Shown here: piece by piece, positions 14,029-16,587 of the stretch
How positions within the stretch are numbered: the first letter of the stretch is position 1
Layout of the letters: each line of letters opens with the position of its first letter
Assembly (NCBI GenBank): GCA_030148625.1
Contig: JASBTC010000385.1
Span: 1 to 16,587, forward strand
Source of the DNA: Sphingobium sp.
GTDB lineage: Bacteria; Pseudomonadota; Alphaproteobacteria; Sphingomonadales; Sphingomonadaceae
Direction: 5' to 3'
DNA length: 16,587 nt
The notes under the pieces: model-generated
Told to the model about the DNA's origin: nothing
Database searches by the model: none
What the model saw: the letters and a program-made list of their open reading frames with translations, nothing else
Program-made: the position numbers and the translations under genes

Positions 14029-15035
14029 GCGGCGGCGGACCTTTCGGCGCCCCACACCTTTTCGTCGCACCAGGCAGTACCGTCGCGATAGACGATGCCA
14101 GGCTTGCGATCCTGTTTGAGGAAGATCGGGCCGTCGAGATCGTTGATGTCGCACAGCTGACCGAGCAGGAAGCCCGGCGTCATGCCAAGGCTGGTGCACA
14201 CCATATTGCCCACCATCACGCCCAGGCCCGCTTCGCGGGCCGCATGCGCGATCAACAGGCCCTCGGTCAGCCCGCCGCACTTGTCGAGCTTGATGTTGAA
14301 CACATCGAACCGGCCGACCAGGCCGGGCACGTCGTCCAGCGTCAGCGCGCTTTCGTCCGCCGCGATCGGGATCGGCGATTTGTAGCCGTCCAGATCGGCC
14401 TCGCGCCCACGCTTCAGCGGCTGTTCGATCAGCTTCACATCGGCCGCGACCATCGCTTCGACCAGCGCGTCGAGATCGGCGATGTCGAAGCCCTGATTGC
14501 CGTCGACGCCCAGCCACACATCGGGCCGCGCCGCGCGGATCGCGTTCACGCGGGCGATGTCGAGATCGAGTTCACCGGTCAGCTTGATCTTGATCGAGCG
14601 CGCATGATCGAACGCCTTGGCGCCCTCCGCCATCACCGCCGGATCGTCGGCGCCGAGCGTGAAGGTGGTGACGAGCGGACGGGGCGCATCGAGCCCGGCC
14701 AGCTCCCAGACCGGCCGCCCCGTCCGCTTCGATTCCAATTCCCACAAGGCGGCATCGACCGCGTTGCGACCGCCACCCGCCGGCATGATCGCACGCAACT
14801 CCTCTCGCGAAGGGCCCGCCTCAATCGCGGTGCGGGCTTCCTCGATCGCGGCGAGCATGTGCGGCACGTCGTCGCCGAGATAATAGACGCCGGCCGCCTC
14901 GCCGCGTCCGCGATGCTCGCCGTCATCGAGGGTCACGAGAACGCAGTCCGCCGCTTCGAACACATAGCCCGAAATACGGAAGGGCGCGGCGAGAGGCAGG
15001 GTTTCGACAGAAGTACCAAGAGCAAGGCGTGACAT
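14025..15035 (-). CDS. dgcA: Enolase-superfamily N-acetyl-D-glutamate racemase DgcA (or dipeptide epimerase)
   Basis: 336 residues with the enolase-superfamily capping domain and barrel. Active-site elements are KIK (Lys149, Lys151), metal ligands Asp178 (GVDGNQG), Glu204 (IEQP) and Asp227 (ADES), and Lys249 (FNIKLDKCGG). These are the two-base arrangement of the muconate-lactonising/dipeptide epimerase group. The stretches GRNAVDAALWELESKRTGRP (89-108) and NDLDGPIFLKQDRKPGI resemble DgcA proteins. The nearby dgcN supports N-acetyl-D-Glu to N-acetyl-L-Glu racemisation. The DLDGP motif (299-303) also occurs in L-Ala-D/L-Glu epimerases, so a murein dipeptide epimerase is the main alternative, and both fit a D-Glu peptide pathway. 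The start overlaps the upstream hydrolase stop by one base (TGATG), and the stop overlaps the POT start by 4 nt. Confidence 0.85.
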   Translation of the reverse strand: MSRLALGTSVETLPLAAPFRISGYVFEAADCVLVTLDDGEHRGRGEAAGVYYLGDDVPHMLAAIEEARTAIEAGPSREELRAIMPAGGGRNAVDAALWELESKRTGRPVWELAGLDAPRPLVTTFTLGADDPAVMAEGAKAFDHARSIKIKLTGELDLDIARVNAIRAARPDVWLGVDGNQGFDIADLDALVEAMVAADVKLIEQPLKRGREADLDGYKSPIPIAADESALTLDDVPGLVGRFDVFNIKLDKCGGLTEGLLIAHAAREAGLGVMVGNMVCTSLGMTPGFLLGQLCDINDLDGPIFLKQDRKPGIVYRDGTAWCDEKVWGAERSAAA

Positions 15036-16587
15036 CAGAAGTGCACCGTCATTGCTATGAGTCCAAAGGTCCAGGCGACGTAGAATACGGTCAGCGTGGC
15101 GACAACCAGCAGCACCGCCCAGAGCTTGCTCGTCCAGCGACGATTGCCCTTGAACGCGAGCACCAGGTTCCACGCCGCCAGCGCCACGGCGCCAACGAAG
15201 ATGATCAGGCTGAGTATCTGGAGCGTCCAGAGCAGTCCGTTGGACGCCGCCGTCAGATTGGCGAGATCGCCCATCAGCACCGTGAAGGTGTAAATCCACG
15301 TGCCGAGCATGGCGAGGGCGAGGCCCGCGCCGAGCCGCATCGCGCGATAGCCGAGCCGCGCGCGGCCCTCGAGCGCGAGCGGCGTCTTGTACCGGCGACG
15401 GATCAGCGCGGCGATCGGCCAGTGCAGCAGCGTCAGCAACAGGACCAGCAGGCTCGCATAGAGCAAAGGCTTGAGCCAAGCGCCCGACTGCGAGGCGGGC
15501 ACGCGATCGAACACCATGAAGGGCGAGACGCCGTCGAACGACCAGCGCACGACCTTGCCGTCGACCACATTGGCCGAAAGCCGCTCATGCCCGTTGGCAT
15601 CACGCCAGACGAAGGGGGCGATCTCCACCCATTTGCGCGGCTGGCCGGCCAGATCGGTCAGCGCCGGGATCAGCAATTCGCCCTTGGGGCCGGCGCTCAC
15701 CTCGGTCTGGCCGAGCAGGTTGGTGATCGCCATGAAGTTGTTCTCGCCACGGCGGCTGCTCTGCCACAGCCCAGCCATCATCCGCGCATGTTCGGCCGAG
15801 GTCTTGGCGTCGATGCTGCCGTCCTTCGGCGCGATATTGGGCAGATAGCGGTCGGCGAAATCCTCGAACAGCGCGCTGCGCAGGCCGCCGGCGGCGCCCT
15901 GCTTGCCCAGCGCGTTGAACGACACGTAGAAGCCGATATTCTCGTTCATGAAGAGATGCAGCGAGGTGTGAAACACCTGCGTGTCGCCGAGATGCGCGAT
16001 CACCTGGCGGCCGTTGATATTGGTTTCGAAAAAGCCGAGCTCCATCCGGTTGACCACCGGCAGGATCGTCGTCGGCGTATCGTGCATGAGCTTCGCGGTC
16101 TCGGGCTTGAGCAGCCCCGCGCCGCCGTTCAGATGCGCGATCATGAAGCGCGCCATGTCCGCGCCGGGCGAAGCCAGACTGCCGGCGGGTGCGGGGCCGA
16201 CGATCTCATATTGGGCCGCGGGCGACGAGGCCTCGCGATAGCCCGAGGCCATATCGGGCACCAGCGCCTTGGGCAGCGGCTGGCGGAAGCTGGAATGCGC
16301 CATGCCGAGCGGCTGGAAGATGCGGCGCTCGACATAATCGTCGAACGGCATCTTGGCGACGCGCTCGACCACATAGCCGGCAAGTGCCGTGGCATAGTTG
16401 GAATAGGCCGGGGTGGTGCCCGCGTCGAAGATGCGCTTGGGCACCCATTCCTTCAGATAATCGCCGAGCGGCGCGAGATATTTGACGTCGTAGAACATGA
16501 CGTTCTTCGCATGCTCCTCGAAGCCCGCGGTGTGCGTCATGATCTGGCGCATCGTCACCGGCTTGCCGTTGCGCGCCGGGATCTTGA
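15035..16587 (-). CDS. Membrane-anchored serine hydrolase of the beta-lactamase (class C/DD-peptidase) family, 5' end outside window
   Basis: The frame stays open to the window edge, so the true N-terminus is missing; 516 codons are visible, the first ones coding KIPARNGKPVTMRQIMTHTAGF. Beta-lactamase-family marks are IMTHTAGF, the YSN motif (AYSNYATALAGYVVE, replacing Tyr-x-Asn of class C enzymes), LGMAHSSF and a third-strand HLG (VIAHLGDTQ) in place of KTG. The SxxK nucleophile motif should lie just outside the window. After the catalytic domain (to about codon 355 counted from GTG 16558) come about four membrane segments (roughly 365-387, 405-429, 441-469, 479-503). The domain is probably periplasmic. 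Relatives are esterases, D-aminopeptidases or DD-peptidases; substrate is unknown. It is coupled to dgcA by TGATG, suggesting it releases D-residues or peptides that feed the downstream genes. Confidence 0.87.
   Translation of the reverse strand, partial: KIPARNGKPVTMRQIMTHTAGFEEHAKNVMFYDVKYLAPLGDYLKEWVPKRIFDAGTTPAYSNYATALAGYVVERVAKMPFDDYVERRIFQPLGMAHSSFRQPLPKALVPDMASGYREASSPAAQYEIVGPAPAGSLASPGADMARFMIAHLNGGAGLLKPETAKLMHDTPTTILPVVNRMELGFFETNINGRQVIAHLGDTQVFHTSLHLFMNENIGFYVSFNALGKQGAAGGLRSALFEDFADRYLPNIAPKDGSIDAKTSAEHARMMAGLWQSSRRGENNFMAITNLLGQTEVSAGPKGELLIPALTDLAGQPRKWVEIAPFVWRDANGHERLSANVVDGKVVRWSFDGVSPFMVFDRVPASQSGAWLKPLLYASLLVLLLTLLHWPIAALIRRRYKTPLALEGRARLGYRAMRLGAGLALAMLGTWIYTFTVLMGDLANLTAASNGLLWTLQILSLIIFVGAVALAAWNLVLAFKGNRRWTSKLWAVLLVVATLTVFYVAWTFGLIAMTVHF

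Noticed and set aside
11530..14091. Long plus-strand open frames (11530-12651 and 12676-14091) opposite the M19 and POT genes
   Set aside because: Products are His/Arg/Asp-rich without motifs, while the minus strand codes well-conserved proteins with good starts.
12748..14517. 589-codon fusion of the POT frame with upstream sequence
   Set aside because: The part beyond 14028 is antisense-frame noise over dgcA; the ATGA overlap marks the true start.

Overview
The window is very GC-rich DNA with almost no non-coding space. Its gene content suggests an alphaproteobacterium of the sphingomonad type (Sphingomonas/Sphingopyxis-like): a 7TM NarL-type sensor kinase, an RTX protein, a Tat-exported M19 protein next to a POT transporter, and dgcN/dgcA genes. 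The taxonomic call is inferred from protein character and base composition, not from a marker gene. I recognise thirteen protein genes. Two run off the window edges. I see no RNA gene, insertion sequence, phage gene or CRISPR array.

Left part (1-4829, + strand). The end of a LuxR/NarL response regulator overlaps by 4 nt a 7TM histidine kinase with a jelly-roll-like sensor, so the two form a two-component operon. After a 136-nt gap holding a strong nested inverted repeat comes an 824-residue secreted-type protein. It has seven 55-58 residue repeats (a likely seven-bladed beta-propeller), two cadherin-like domains, a tandem-95/VCBS-like domain and a short RTX calcium-binding tail.

Middle part (4827-10413). 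An alpha/beta-hydrolase (HSL family) and an AraC-type regulator form a tight minus-strand pair. A 244-nt intergenic region separates them from the divergent pruA (delta-1-pyrroline-5-carboxylate dehydrogenase, which makes L-glutamate). Next come a minus-strand D-2-hydroxyacid dehydrogenase (glyoxylate/hydroxypyruvate reductase type) and a divergent D-glycerate 3-kinase, with start codons only 26 bp apart. Together these two could convert hydroxypyruvate to D-glycerate and then 3-phosphoglycerate.

Right part (10431 to beyond 16587, minus strand). Five co-directional genes run in transcription order: membrane-bound beta-lactamase-family serine hydrolase, dgcA (enolase-superfamily racemase/epimerase), POT peptide transporter, Tat-exported M19 dipeptidase homologue, dgcN (DUF1611). 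The first three overlap by 1-4 nt. dgcN and dgcA belong to families reported to catabolise D-glutamate by N-acetylation followed by racemisation. Embedding them with a peptide hydrolase, a peptide importer and a dipeptidase homologue suggests capture and breakdown of D-glutamate-containing peptides such as murein fragments; that role is an inference. Two oddities stand out. The M19 protein lacks several of the family's metal ligands, and the 60-nt gap before its gene can form two mutually exclusive hairpins.
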